From Desulfosporosinus acidiphilus SJ4 (GTDB taxonomy: Bacteria > Bacillota > Desulfitobacteriia > Desulfitobacteriales > Desulfitobacteriaceae), in NCBI RefSeq assembly GCF_000255115.2, contig NC_018068.1:3939977-4003976 (forward strand): 64,000 nt of DNA. The letters are read 5' to 3'. Of this stretch, positions 1-7,891 are shown one piece after another. A model generated the notes under the pieces. That model was given only the letters and a program-made list of their open reading frames with translations. It searched no databases and was not told where the DNA came from. How positions within the stretch are numbered: the first letter of the stretch is position 1; each line of letters begins with the position of its first letter. The translations under genes and the position numbers were made by a program.

Positions 1-345
1 TTCAAAGCCTATGGGCATGGCATCTTGAATGGCTTCTCCAATGATCTTCTGGATATCATTAACCATTCGGGACACTTCAAACTCAGCTTCCAGATACTCT
101 CTCGCCGCCGGATTAATGCTTAACAGACTATATAACCGTTCAAGCTCTTGCTGCTTTTCCTCGCTGACCTCATTCTCTAACATTTGTGCTTCACGAATCT
201 CCCATTGTTTCAATTGGAATTCCTTAACCATCTTATGATTATTTTCATCACTCATAACTTTCGCCTTTGATTTGTAGAACTGCTTAAATTCAGCGGATTC
301 TTTGAGTGTACGGGCCAATTCACGGGCCAAATCATGAGCTGCCAT
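1..345 (-). CDS. YlbF/YmcA-family protein, 3' end outside window
   Basis: The minus strand starts at an ATG at 345, preceded by an AGGAGGGG ribosome site, and stays open to the window edge (115 codons visible). The product begins MAAHDLARELARTLKESAEF and is a charged, all-helical protein with a LARxLKESxEF start typical of the small YlbF/YmcA (Com_YlbF) family. In Bacillus these proteins act with YaaT on RNase Y-dependent mRNA processing and on competence, sporulation and biofilm decisions. The C-terminus is cut off by the window, so length cannot be compared. The family call rests on the N-terminal pattern and helical character. The role in this organism is inferred. Confidence 0.65.
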   Translation of the reverse strand, partial: MAAHDLARELARTLKESAEFKQFYKSKAKVMSDENNHKMVKEFQLKQWEIREAQMLENEVSEEKQQELERLYSLLSINPAAREYLEAEFEVSRMVNDIQKIIGEAIQDAMPIGFE

Positions 346-388
346 TTCTTAACCCCTCCTATCTCCTTACCTCTAAACGATTGTCAAT

Positions 389-417
389 ATTATATATAAA
401 TTTGCGGTTCGAAACAA
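389..417 (-). promoter_or_regulatory. Sigma-A-like promoter for the YlbF-family gene
   Basis: On the minus strand TTGTTT (417-412) and TATAAT (394-389) are separated by 17 bases. They lie about 45 bases upstream of the ATG at 345, right after the stop of the preceding gene at 434. The -10 is a perfect match and the -35 is partial. Confidence 0.55.
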
Positions 418-433
418 ATACTTATCTCTAAAA

Positions 434-1123
434 TCACAAGCTATTAAGAACCAGTTCCTCTAAGAGATCAAAAGCCTGTAAGCGGCTGTAAGCTAACAAG
501 TCCTGCCATTGATCCTGGGTAATTGTCCAAGGACAGTGTACCGCCCTCCAACTGGCAAACCCTAAAGGGTTTCCGCCATACATTTTTTCCAAGCGACGTT
601 GGGCTAGGCTGATGATTCCCGGCGCGTGACAATTAACCGTAATGGGTTCGAGACATAAGACCGGTTCCTCCTCATAGGTAACAAGCAAGAAAAACTTAAT
701 AAGTTGTTGGATGCTTACCTTGTCTCGAATTATTTTCCCCTCCAGAGAAACCGGATCCGGCCGCAAGATTCCGCCAATTTGTTCCCAAAAATGCCGTTCA
801 GCCGAACTATTAATCGAGGCACAAACTCCCACTGCACCCATTTGCCCCGCAAATCGGATGACAAACCGGGCAAAATCGAAATCAGATGCCCCTTTAAGCT
901 CTATACCATCAATAAGCACAAGCCGTTCTGCGTTGTGCAGCGTCAGGGCCCCGGCTCCTTCCTCGCCCATATGAACTATGTTAAATCCAGGCAGCCTTCG
1001 GATCTCAGGCTTCAACTCAGTTCCCTTTTCTGTCAGAAAAGCCCCTAGGGCTAAGGTCCAATCCTCTAGACCTTCTTCATTCCAATCTGATTGAGGATTA
1101 ATTTCTATTTCCATCCAAGGCAT
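434..1123 (-). CDS. Hypothetical protein, about 229 aa
   Basis: This gene is not recognised. The reading frame could begin at 1147, 1129 or 1123. The ATG at 1123 is preferred because an AGGAG (minus strand, 1136-1132) sits 8 bases before it. The product starts MPWMEIEINPQSDW, is acidic, has no signal peptide or clear membrane segment, and contains a moderately hydrophobic block around residues 75-105. It has two Cys and a central run that could form alternating strands and helices, but no catalytic motif is evident. It lies between a nuclease-fold-like gene upstream and the YlbF-family gene downstream, with about 80 bases on either side. No function is proposed. Confidence 0.6.
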   Translation of the reverse strand: MPWMEIEINPQSDWNEEGLEDWTLALGAFLTEKGTELKPEIRRLPGFNIVHMGEEGAGALTLHNAERLVLIDGIELKGASDFDFARFVIRFAGQMGAVGVCASINSSAERHFWEQIGGILRPDPVSLEGKIIRDKVSIQQLIKFFLLVTYEEEPVLCLEPITVNCHAPGIISLAQRRLEKMYGGNPLGFASWRAVHCPWTITQDQWQDLLAYSRLQAFDLLEELVLNSL

Positions 1124-1202
1124 GGACATCTCTCCTTTACAAAGCACTACACTCTGTAGTGTTGCACCGGAAAGCGCAGTCTATGCTCAGCGAATTGGGT
1201 CG

Positions 1203-1694
1203 TCAGCGCAGCCTTTCAAGCAGCGTCCAATCGCGCTCTCGAAAATCATAGAACAGCAACCAGATTATTTTGAAATCGGAAGGCGGGACAATGATTCTGG
1301 AAGCATAGAGTTCAAAATCCAACATGTGAAAGATTGGAGATACTACTCGAATCAAAAGAGCTAAAGGATCTTGGTGACAGTACCCCTTTGCCTTTTCGCT
1401 CTTTTGCTGAAGCAAGGCATTCAACCGCCGGATATATTCTTCAATATATTCCGGAGGATGACTCTGAGCATGTGACCTGCCAAATATCGCTCTCGCTTCT
1501 TCGGAATCGTAAAAGAGATGCGTAACTTCGACTCCTAAACGGCTGCCGTCCTGTAGATTCTCGATTACTATATCCGGCCGGTCCGCATGCTGAACAATCT
1601 TATACTCTTTTCCTTGTTGGCTGTTTAAGAGTTTCACTAAGGCCTGTGCGGCACCTTCTTCAATTAGCCATTTTTCATTAAGCGAATAAGACAA
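1203..1694 (-). CDS. Hypothetical protein with PD-(D/E)xK-like motif
   Basis: The frame encodes 163 aa. It uses a TTG start at 1694 just after a GGGGGAGG ribosome site, and no later ATG fits. Residues about 38-60 read HADRPDIVIENLQDGSRLGVEVTHLF. The spacing of PD, then an E-V-E/D-V pair on a strand (xVEVT), resembles the core of restriction-endonuclease-like (PD-(D/E)xK) folds, where the Asp and Glu bind metal. This is pattern reading only. The rest is helical with a hydrophobic C-terminus ending in FYDFRERDW. The gene lies 12 bases downstream of the PHP gene, so the two may be co-transcribed. No cognate methylase or toxin partner is visible. Confidence 0.55.
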   Translation of the reverse strand: MSYSLNEKWLIEEGAAQALVKLLNSQQGKEYKIVQHADRPDIVIENLQDGSRLGVEVTHLFYDSEEARAIFGRSHAQSHPPEYIEEYIRRLNALLQQKSEKAKGYCHQDPLALLIRVVSPIFHMLDFELYASRIIVPPSDFKIIWLLFYDFRERDWTLLERLR

Positions 1695-1706
1695 GGCACC
1701 TCCCCC

Positions 1707-2468
1707 CTATTCCAAGGTATAGTTTACTTTAGCGAAGCCCCTAAACCCCGTAACGTTTCTTACTCCGATCTGACGCAGGATAAGAATCGCTTCATCAAGG
1801 TCCCGGCCAACAATTTCTGCACTATGAGCATCCGACCCCAGTGTGAAGTCAATCCCTCTTCGCTTAATTTCTTCCATAAGCCGTCTTTCCGGGTAGAATT
1901 CCCGAACAGGCTTGTAGCGTCCATTGGTATTAACTTCTAAAGCCAGCCCCTGCTCAGCTGCCGCAGTTAAGGCTTCATCGGCAAGGATTAAGATATCTGA
2001 AGTGGGTCTGATCCCAAAAATTTTGATAAGATCGAAATGGCCTATCGTCGTAAATAAGCCGCTTTGAGCAGCCCTTGTTACCAAGTCAAAATAGTCCCGG
2101 TACAATCTGTCCGCTTCCTTTTGGCGATGCATAGGTTCCTCTTCCGGATAATCAAAGGCCCAGCCCCCAATTTCATGAACAGACCCTATTACAAAATCAA
2201 AGGGATATTGACTCAGCAAGTTTTTAATTCTATCTTCTTCATTCGGACGGTATTCCGCCTCCAAGCCGATTCGAACCTCCAACCCCGGAAATTCTCGGGC
2301 CACTTCTCGAATCAAAGGAAAATTCATCTGGTCCCAGTAATAATCGTGATCAGCAAATCCTATTTCTTTTAATCCTTTGCGGGAGGCTTCCTTTAAAAAT
2401 GCCCGGATATTTTCCTGATTGGCTTCACGATCATTATGCCCCAGAAGATGCACATGTAAATCTAACAT
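1707..2468 (-). CDS. PHP-domain phosphoesterase (histidinol-phosphatase-like)
   Basis: This 253-aa protein has the PHP superfamily metal-binding motifs in order: DLHVH at residues 3-7, GFADHD near 38-43, a conserved HE near 98, GHFDL near 143, and GSDAH at about 211-215. These histidines and aspartates coordinate the trinuclear metal centre. The size and motif set fit the HisK/YcdX-like single-domain PHP phosphoesterases, which hydrolyse phosphate esters such as histidinol phosphate. No his genes are nearby, so the substrate cannot be assigned. A purine-rich ribosome site (GGGGGAG) precedes the ATG. The gene follows pmbA by about 24 bases and probably shares its transcript. Confidence 0.8.
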   Translation of the reverse strand: MLDLHVHLLGHNDREANQENIRAFLKEASRKGLKEIGFADHDYYWDQMNFPLIREVAREFPGLEVRIGLEAEYRPNEEDRIKNLLSQYPFDFVIGSVHEIGGWAFDYPEEEPMHRQKEADRLYRDYFDLVTRAAQSGLFTTIGHFDLIKIFGIRPTSDILILADEALTAAAEQGLALEVNTNGRYKPVREFYPERRLMEEIKRRGIDFTLGSDAHSAEIVGRDLDEAILILRQIGVRNVTGFRGFAKVNYTLE

Positions 2469-2492
2469 CTCTTACTCCCCCCTCTCGCGTCT

Positions 2493-3812
2493 TTATAGCT
2501 TTTGCACCCCGGTCTTCAACAGAAGGTAGGGATGCAAACTCAGGTCAGACCGAGCTGCCTTAGTCGTCGCTGCCGCCAGATCCCTAAAAAAATTCCCTGA
2601 TAATTTCACATCAACTTTCCCCACAATCTGTCCCTTTAAAATTCGCAGACTATGAGGCGCGCTGAGAGAATAGGATCCCGCCACTGCATCTTGGGTATGT
2701 AATCCCAGGACCGATAAAATTAAGACACCATCCTCTACGGTAGACAAGATTTTATCCCATGAATCTTCAACGCTATACTCAAGATATAGTCCCGATGCTC
2801 CTTGGGGCAGCCCTGTCGGTTTTAAACCCCAACGAACAGAATCTTTGACTCGGAGAAAAGGAGTTTGAAGTTTTCCCTCTTGCACCAGGGACGTCCGCTT
2901 GGCCGGCACTCCCTCCGAGGTCACCAGATACGACCCCAATTCAAGAGGCCGCAGAGGATCTATCGTCAGGGAGCACTGGGGGTGAAATACTTCTTTATGC
3001 TTTTGAAAATTATCCTGAGAAAATGCTCCTTGTCCCTCCATCACCCGCTCGCCGGAAAAATTGGGTACAATAAATTGGCCCAAAAATTCCCCGGTCAGTG
3101 CAGGAGCAAAAATCACCTGAGTTTCAGGAGTTACATCGGCCGCCTCTTTATTCATGGCTTCATACCGTTGGACGGTTTGATTCCATAGTTTTTTCTGCTC
3201 TTCCGGACGAATAAGCCTTCGCTTGGCAAACCCGCCTCCGACTAAGCTGTCGAAGGAAAACCAGGAAACAAATTGAGATTGTTGATACGTTACCGCAAGA
3301 CCTGAGGAAGTTCGAACATTCCTATATCCCCAGGCGGCTTGAATGCTGCCTTGCATTTTAGCCTTCTCCGGCTTTTCCTGAAGCCACTGTTTGGCAAGGT
3401 CAAATAAGACCTCATCATCTCCTTCGATAATTTTACGAAGAGCTTCGTCCTCAACAGCCACAAGGGGTAAAGGTTCAGGAGCCGGAATATGAGCAGCGTC
3501 GGGATCAGTATAAGAAGCTTGCTTCCAATGTTTCATTTCCTCTATCCAAAACTCTGAGGACGTATGAGGATGCAGCTGGACCGAAGCTTCGCTGCAGGTT
3601 CCATCGGACCAGACTAAGAAAACTTCCCCGCTTTCTCTCTGTCGATAACTTGGCGGAGTATACACCCCACCAGGCGAATTATCCTTAATCCCCAAAGAGA
3701 TTACTTGCGATTCATTGACTAAAATACGCCAAGCGGATAAGCGCAGGGCCTCATCCTGAGGTGCCGTTTGAAACTGGTAGAATAGCTCTTCTAATTGTGC
3801 AACGAGTTTCAT
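2493..3812 (-). CDS. pmbA: TldE/PmbA-type metalloprotease subunit
   Basis: This 439-aa protein belongs to the TldD/PmbA (TldE) family and lies directly behind tldD, whose stop overlaps this ATG by four bases. In the Escherichia coli complex, TldE is the non-catalytic partner of the TldD zinc protease, and together they degrade or process unfolded peptides such as microcin B17 precursor and CcdA. This copy lacks an HExxxH motif, as expected for the TldE partner. It has the C-terminal beta-rich core with the GxQGAxGLYLEYS-type stretch near residue 335. Its length is close to the family's usual 440-450 aa. It is soluble and cytosolic. The substrate in this organism is unknown. Confidence 0.85.
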   Translation of the reverse strand: MKLVAQLEELFYQFQTAPQDEALRLSAWRILVNESQVISLGIKDNSPGGVYTPPSYRQRESGEVFLVWSDGTCSEASVQLHPHTSSEFWIEEMKHWKQASYTDPDAAHIPAPEPLPLVAVEDEALRKIIEGDDEVLFDLAKQWLQEKPEKAKMQGSIQAAWGYRNVRTSSGLAVTYQQSQFVSWFSFDSLVGGGFAKRRLIRPEEQKKLWNQTVQRYEAMNKEAADVTPETQVIFAPALTGEFLGQFIVPNFSGERVMEGQGAFSQDNFQKHKEVFHPQCSLTIDPLRPLELGSYLVTSEGVPAKRTSLVQEGKLQTPFLRVKDSVRWGLKPTGLPQGASGLYLEYSVEDSWDKILSTVEDGVLILSVLGLHTQDAVAGSYSLSAPHSLRILKGQIVGKVDVKLSGNFFRDLAAATTKAARSDLSLHPYLLLKTGVQKL

Positions 3813-5302
3813 CCCTGTGTTCCTCCCAAACTGACTTGCTGATCAGAATCCATAAGCAAATAACGATGACTGCCGCCGCTTGAAGGAACCGATTGGCCGC
3901 CTTTACCGCAAGTTCCAATAGCGTCGAAACAACCTTCACCCAGACCACCCCTAATGGCCTCCAAAGCCGAGAGGATTTTCCCGCTAAAAATTGAGGGTTG
4001 ATAAATTGGCAGCTGAGGGTCGGCGACATCGATAATACCATCACATTGAAAAACGAAGTCTCCTGTTTTAGGATTAACCTGCCCGCCCCGATATCCTAAT
4101 AACAACAGATTCTTCTCACCTTCCGACAACTCATCGTTTTTCAAGAGGATCTCGCGAATTGACTTCACTTCATCCATCAGAGACAACGCCGGCGGTAAAG
4201 GAAGTTGACGATCCACCAACAAACGAATATTACTCATACGTGGCAATGGAACATTGGCATAACTTTCTGCCCGCCCAGCCCCGGTCACAGGCATGCCGGC
4301 TTCTTCAGCTGAGAAAACATCTCCGAGTCCGGCTTCCAAGACACCATTTCGCACAATGGTCACCGTTTCTCGCAAAAGTCCATTGGCAGAGTAGGGTTGG
4401 TAAGCCCAATCTCCAAGCAGTGGTCCATCAATAATATGTACACCGGGTCTCGCTACCCGCAGGCCTTTCCGTAGTTTTCCCTTTTCGCCGAGTACTGACT
4501 CGTTCATATGATCCGATTCTACTGCATGCCCAAAAGCTTCATGGGCCAAACCTTTCGCCAAGCCATAATCTATAATGAGGGGATAATGACCGCTTGGCAG
4601 CTGGGGAGCAGTGCACACGGCTTGAGCAAACTTGGCCCGGTCTATAGCCTTTACTTCCAGGTTGTGATCCTTCATTTCCTGATGAAGGATCATGGCATCC
4701 ATGCCACTGCGATGAATGAGTGTACTTTGGGCTTTTCCTTCGGCTCGGACTGTGCCTTGATGCATCAGTACCGCTCTCGGAACTGCGAAGGATACAAGAG
4801 TTCCGTCGGTTCTGCCGATACACCATAGTTCTTCAGCCTGTCGATAACTAGTCTGCCATACCGCCTGAGGGTGAGCCGTCTTCAGCCTTGAGTGCAAGGC
4901 CATAACCAGTTCTTCTAAATCAGTCAAAGGGATTTCTCCCAAAGATGTTTGCGCAGGATTGACTTCTTCCGCTAAAACCTGGGCAGCGTCCCAAATCTGA
5001 CGACTTGGCTTTGTCCCCAGAGTTTCATTTCTATGTGCAAGCTGGATTGCCTTTTTCACCAATTGACGCCCCGCATCTTCCTCCAAGATATCTGAACTGG
5101 CAAAGCCGGTTGCTCCGCTCTTGGTAAAAGCCTGGACCCCAAAGCCTTGGTCTTCGCCTGTTGAAACCCGTTCCAAACGGCCGTTGCTTAAACGCATACT
5201 CCATTCCCGGCGAGACTGGGCCCGCATAATCACATACCCTTCAAACGTTGACGTTTCAGCTAAAACTGCTTGAACGAATGCCCTAAGCTCCTTTTGTTCC
5301 AC
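3809..5302 (-). CDS. tldD: TldD zinc metalloprotease
   Basis: This 497-aa TldD-family protease has its catalytic zinc motif HEAFGH at residues 254-259 (HExxxH), followed by VESDH. The start is a GTG at 5302, with AGGAGGG seven bases upstream. It forms a heterodimer with the PmbA/TldE partner, whose gene overlaps the stop by four bases. Such tight coupling is usual for these subunits. The complex cleaves unfolded or modified peptides in the cytosol. The C-terminal half carries the glycine-rich segments typical of the barrel that encloses the active site. An extended -10 promoter is visible about 63 bases upstream. Confidence 0.9.
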   Translation of the reverse strand: MEQKELRAFVQAVLAETSTFEGYVIMRAQSRREWSMRLSNGRLERVSTGEDQGFGVQAFTKSGATGFASSDILEEDAGRQLVKKAIQLAHRNETLGTKPSRQIWDAAQVLAEEVNPAQTSLGEIPLTDLEELVMALHSRLKTAHPQAVWQTSYRQAEELWCIGRTDGTLVSFAVPRAVLMHQGTVRAEGKAQSTLIHRSGMDAMILHQEMKDHNLEVKAIDRAKFAQAVCTAPQLPSGHYPLIIDYGLAKGLAHEAFGHAVESDHMNESVLGEKGKLRKGLRVARPGVHIIDGPLLGDWAYQPYSANGLLRETVTIVRNGVLEAGLGDVFSAEEAGMPVTGAGRAESYANVPLPRMSNIRLLVDRQLPLPPALSLMDEVKSIREILLKNDELSEGEKNLLLLGYRGGQVNPKTGDFVFQCDGIIDVADPQLPIYQPSIFSGKILSALEAIRGGLGEGCFDAIGTCGKGGQSVPSSGGSHRYLLMDSDQQVSLGGTQG

Positions 5303-5364
5303 AATTGCCCTCCTGTTTCCCTGAACCTATTTGTTGAGCTATAATTTCCCTTATCAATATGGAT

Positions 5365-5373
5365 ATTATACCA
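5365..5373 (-). promoter_or_regulatory. Extended -10 promoter candidate for tldD-pmbA
   Basis: The minus strand reads TGGTATAAT here, a perfect -10 with the extended TG motif. It lies about 63 bases upstream of the GTG start of tldD. No good -35 hexamer is visible, which is common for extended -10 promoters. Confidence 0.5.
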
Positions 5374-5443
5374 CAGGGATTATGAAAACACGTCTCTTCT
5401 TGCCATTCTATGGCTACCTTGCGGCATAGGGGTCTGATCGTAC

Positions 5444-5487
5444 AAAAAATATCCCGAGTCCTGTATAAACAAGAACGTCTCGGGATA
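5444..5487 (-). terminator. Factor-independent terminator after the GNAT gene
   Basis: A perfect 9-bp stem (TATCCCGAG at 5450-5458 with CTCGGGATA at 5479-5487) is followed on the minus strand by a run of T (A residues at 5444-5449). It lies about 95 bases past the stop of the GNAT gene and before the tldD promoter. Confidence 0.75.
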
Positions 5488-5544
5488 CACTTTAATTAGT
5501 CTCACGTTTTTCTTTTTTAATCCCCACTCCTCTCTTTTACTTCA

Positions 5545-5582
5545 CTTGCGGCGAAGAAATAATCGTCGCAAGCTTTTTTTTT
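5545..5582 (+). terminator. Plus-strand hairpin-T-run terminator with no obvious gene
   Basis: A 9-bp stem with one wobble (CTTGCGGCG at 5545-5553 with CGTCGCAAG at 5564-5572) is followed on the plus strand by CTTTTTTTTT up to 5582, touching the stop codon of the minus-strand GNAT gene. On the minus strand the stem is preceded, not followed, by the homopolymer. It therefore has the polarity to stop plus-strand transcription, although no plus-strand gene is visible upstream. Confidence 0.6.
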
Positions 5583-6105
5583 ATGACAGACATTTCACCA
5601 TAATCTTCCGTTCTTCAACGAAACCGGATTTTTCGTACAAGTGAAGAGCAGGAACATTGTGAGTGCTGCAGGCCAGACCAAGGTAGGAGATATCATGCTG
5701 CCGACAGTAATCTTCAGCTGCCTTGAGCAACTTTTTACCAATTCCTTGACCCCGCCATTCCGGCAATACCCCAAAATCCATAATCCATCCTTGATAAACA
5801 CCGGTTAACTCTTCCCGGGATGAAGGGTGGAGGACTAAATACCCTATGGACCGATTCCTATCAGCTTCTGTACTTGAACTTCTTTCCATATAATCCTCAT
5901 AATCCTCAGATGTGGCCTCCGCAATAAAAACAATTGACCCGGTCTGTTGGATCCATGTCCAAAAACCTTTAAGAACGGCTTCACGGTATTTAAGAGTTTC
6001 CTCCAGGGGCTGTTTGCGCCACGGAGAAGCACTATCCGGTATATTTATTTTTCCCAAGGAATACATAAAAGGCCAATCACGAACACTCCCTTGACGAACT
6101 CGCAT
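5581..6105 (-). CDS. GNAT-family N-acetyltransferase
   Basis: The ATG at 6105 (product MRVRQGSVRDWPFMYSL) is preferred over an ATG at 6141 because AGAGGTGATG directly precedes it, giving 174 aa. The C-terminal half shows the acetyl-CoA binding motif A of the GNAT fold (LPEWRGQGIGKKLLKAAEDYC, with the RGQGIGKKLL pyrophosphate loop). It is followed by the motif B region, LGLACSTHNVPALHLYEKSGF. The acceptor is unknown: the family acetylates aminoglycosides, amino acids, protein N-termini and many small amines. The gene is monocistronic, with its own terminator downstream at 5444-5487 and a 326-base divergent intergenic region upstream. Confidence 0.85.
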   Translation of the reverse strand: MRVRQGSVRDWPFMYSLGKINIPDSASPWRKQPLEETLKYREAVLKGFWTWIQQTGSIVFIAEATSEDYEDYMERSSSTEADRNRSIGYLVLHPSSREELTGVYQGWIMDFGVLPEWRGQGIGKKLLKAAEDYCRQHDISYLGLACSTHNVPALHLYEKSGFVEERKIMVKCLS

Positions 6106-6431
6106 ATCATCACCTCTTAAGTTAAGGTATGCAGGCATCAAGGGAGTGTCACTTTAATACAATCTTTTCTGCAATCGGTTAACGAATCATCCGAAAGAAT
6201 TCGTCCTTTTATAAAGGTCCCTTACAGCTTTCTTAGACTGTATTTCATGTGTCTTTCTTTAGCAGGTTGTTTCTCAATATGTCTTTTCCAAAACCTTGTA
6301 CCCAAGTGTCCAATTGATCCCAATTATCTAAAGAGTTCTTGTCGTCTTTCCTTCTCATATACTTTAATTGGCGGTGCTTAAAGCCAATGAACGAATTAGC
6401 ATTGTGCCTTTCTATGAAAGAAGGTGATCCC
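6106..6431. other. Divergent intergenic region with a weak plus-strand promoter
   Basis: This 326-base stretch separates two divergent genes. On the plus strand TTGTCG (6339-6344) and TTTAAT (6363-6368) are 18 bases apart, a weak sigma-A-like pair. It would start a transcript about 60 bases before the transporter start codon. Small reading frames here have no ribosome sites and look non-coding. No riboswitch or repeat was recognised. Confidence 0.3.
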
Positions 6432-7346
6432 TTGTACTTTATCACCCTATCCATTGGACTTGGCCTTTTACTCTGGGGAATGAAGGAATTACGGCAGGGG
6501 CTTCAGTCCTTTGCGGGACACCACTTTCGCAGATTCCTCCTTTGGATGACCGCCACTCCATTTCGGGGCTTTTGGACCGGAGGAATAAGTACTGCTTTGC
6601 TGCAATCCAGTACAGCTTTAACCGTCATGGCAGTGTCCTTTGTAGATGCCGAACTGCTTCCCTTTGAAAACGCTCTGGCCTTAATACTAGGAAGCAATAT
6701 AGGGACGACCCTCACGACGCAATTACTTGCCTTCCCCTTAGAGTCTGTTACCCCCTACCTATTGATTCTAGGCGCCCTCGGCTTTCTCTTTATTCCCAAT
6801 CGAATTCGCTATCTTTTTTTGTCCGTCTTCGGTCTGAGCCTTCTCTTTTTTGCCCTAACTATGCTTCAAGCGGGCATGGCACCGCTCGCCGACAAGCCAT
6901 TCATCAGGCAGTTTCTTCAGCAGCTGGGAGATAACCATCTCAAAGGAGTTCTTGCCGGAACTCTCCTTTCAGCCTTGCTTCATTCTTCCAGCGCAACAAC
7001 CGGGATTGTCATGGTACTGACGGAAAATGGCAGGATAACTCTCCCCACCGCACTGGCCTTTATTTTCGGAGCTAATATAGGAACCTGTTTTACCGCCGTC
7101 TTTGCTGCACTGGCCAGTTCCAGAGCTGCGCAAAGAGTGGCCCTCTTTCATGTCTTGCTCAACCTTTTTGGTGTTTTGCTGTTTCTGCCTTTTCTCAGCC
7201 CCATGGCTGAAGGACTTAAACTAATGGGAGGAAGTCTTTCTCGACAGGTGGCCAATGCTCATACCCTGTTTAATATTCTTTCTTCTCTCTTAGCCTTTCC
7301 CCTTCTAGCCAAGTCAGCTCAACTATTGAAAAGGCTTCTTCCTTAA
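6432..7346 (+). CDS. Na/Pi-cotransporter family membrane protein
   Basis: This protein has the duplicated Na/Pi-cotransporter (PF02690) repeat. The signature QSSTAL...GSNIGTTLT appears in the first half and HSSSATTG...GANIGTCFTA in the second. The frame is open from 6339, but the TTG at 6432 is the likely start because AAGAAGGTGATCC lies immediately upstream, giving 304 aa that begin directly with a membrane helix. Eight or so hydrophobic segments are visible. The C-terminal PhoU-like domain found in many YjbB-type members is absent. It probably moves phosphate or an organic anion with sodium across the inner membrane. It is one of only two plus-strand genes in the window and stands alone, convergent with mobB. 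Confidence 0.85.
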   Translation: MYFITLSIGLGLLLWGMKELRQGLQSFAGHHFRRFLLWMTATPFRGFWTGGISTALLQSSTALTVMAVSFVDAELLPFENALALILGSNIGTTLTTQLLAFPLESVTPYLLILGALGFLFIPNRIRYLFLSVFGLSLLFFALTMLQAGMAPLADKPFIRQFLQQLGDNHLKGVLAGTLLSALLHSSSATTGIVMVLTENGRITLPTALAFIFGANIGTCFTAVFAALASSRAAQRVALFHVLLNLFGVLLFLPFLSPMAEGLKLMGGSLSRQVANAHTLFNILSSLLAFPLLAKSAQLLKRLLP

Positions 7347-7368
7347 GTCCTTTCGCTGAATAATAATT

Positions 7369-7890
7369 CTATCTTACTTCAATCCCATAGAGAGACTCTA
7401 TTAGATCACAAATCCCCGAGGCATCGTCTAAACTAAACGTCGGAATTCCAAGATCAAACGATACATCACTGGCAATAGCTAGCAGCTCTTCCGGCCGACA
7501 AAAGAGCTTTTGGTGTACCGATGAGCGGAAGACTTCAATCTTTGGTTTGTCCCCTGACTTATAACCCTCTGTAAAGATCACATCGACACCTTGAATTCTG
7601 TCAATGACCTTTTCAAGGGGCTGATCTTCACTGACGCTTTCCATAACTGCGATTTTTCGGGGTGAGCTTATTGCCACGATATCTGCCCCGGCCTGAGCAT
7701 GCCGCCAGGAATCCTTGCCCGGCTGATCCAGATCAAAACCATGGATGTCATGTTTCAGGGTTCCTACTCTCCAACCCCGCTGCTTCGCCTCGCGAATTAA
7801 TTTTTCCAGTAGGGTTGTCTTTCCTGAATTAGAGCCACCGCCGACGATAGATATTACAGGAGTTAAAGTTTTCTTTAAGGTTTCGTCCAT
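7369..7890 (-). CDS. mobB: Molybdopterin-guanine dinucleotide biosynthesis protein MobB
   Basis: This 173-aa P-loop GTPase has the Walker A motif GGGSNSGKT at residues 17-25, then GTLKHDIHGFDLDQPGKDSWRHAQAGAD, which is characteristic of MobB. MobB assists MobA in attaching GMP to molybdopterin to form the bis-MGD cofactor of enzymes such as formate dehydrogenase. The ATG lies one base from the moeA stop, so the two are one transcript. A mobA gene is not in the window. The length matches the family. It is a cytosolic protein. Confidence 0.92.
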   Translation of the reverse strand: MDETLKKTLTPVISIVGGGSNSGKTTLLEKLIREAKQRGWRVGTLKHDIHGFDLDQPGKDSWRHAQAGADIVAISSPRKIAVMESVSEDQPLEKVIDRIQGVDVIFTEGYKSGDKPKIEVFRSSVHQKLFCRPEELLAIASDVSFDLGIPTFSLDDASGICDLIESLYGIEVR

Positions 7891-7891
7891 T

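Noticed and set aside
704-1048. Plus-strand frames within minus-strand genes (this and many others)
   Set aside because: They run opposite to well-supported genes, lack ribosome sites and have no family features.
5376-5582. A 6S RNA gene
   Set aside because: A closing stem and an apical hairpin can be drawn, but the two sides are very unequal and the typical central bubble was not found. Kept only as a possible small RNA.
6245-6454. A 69-codon minus-strand frame upstream of the Na/Pi gene
   Set aside because: No ribosome site, and it overlaps the plus-strand gene start region; composition is not protein-like.
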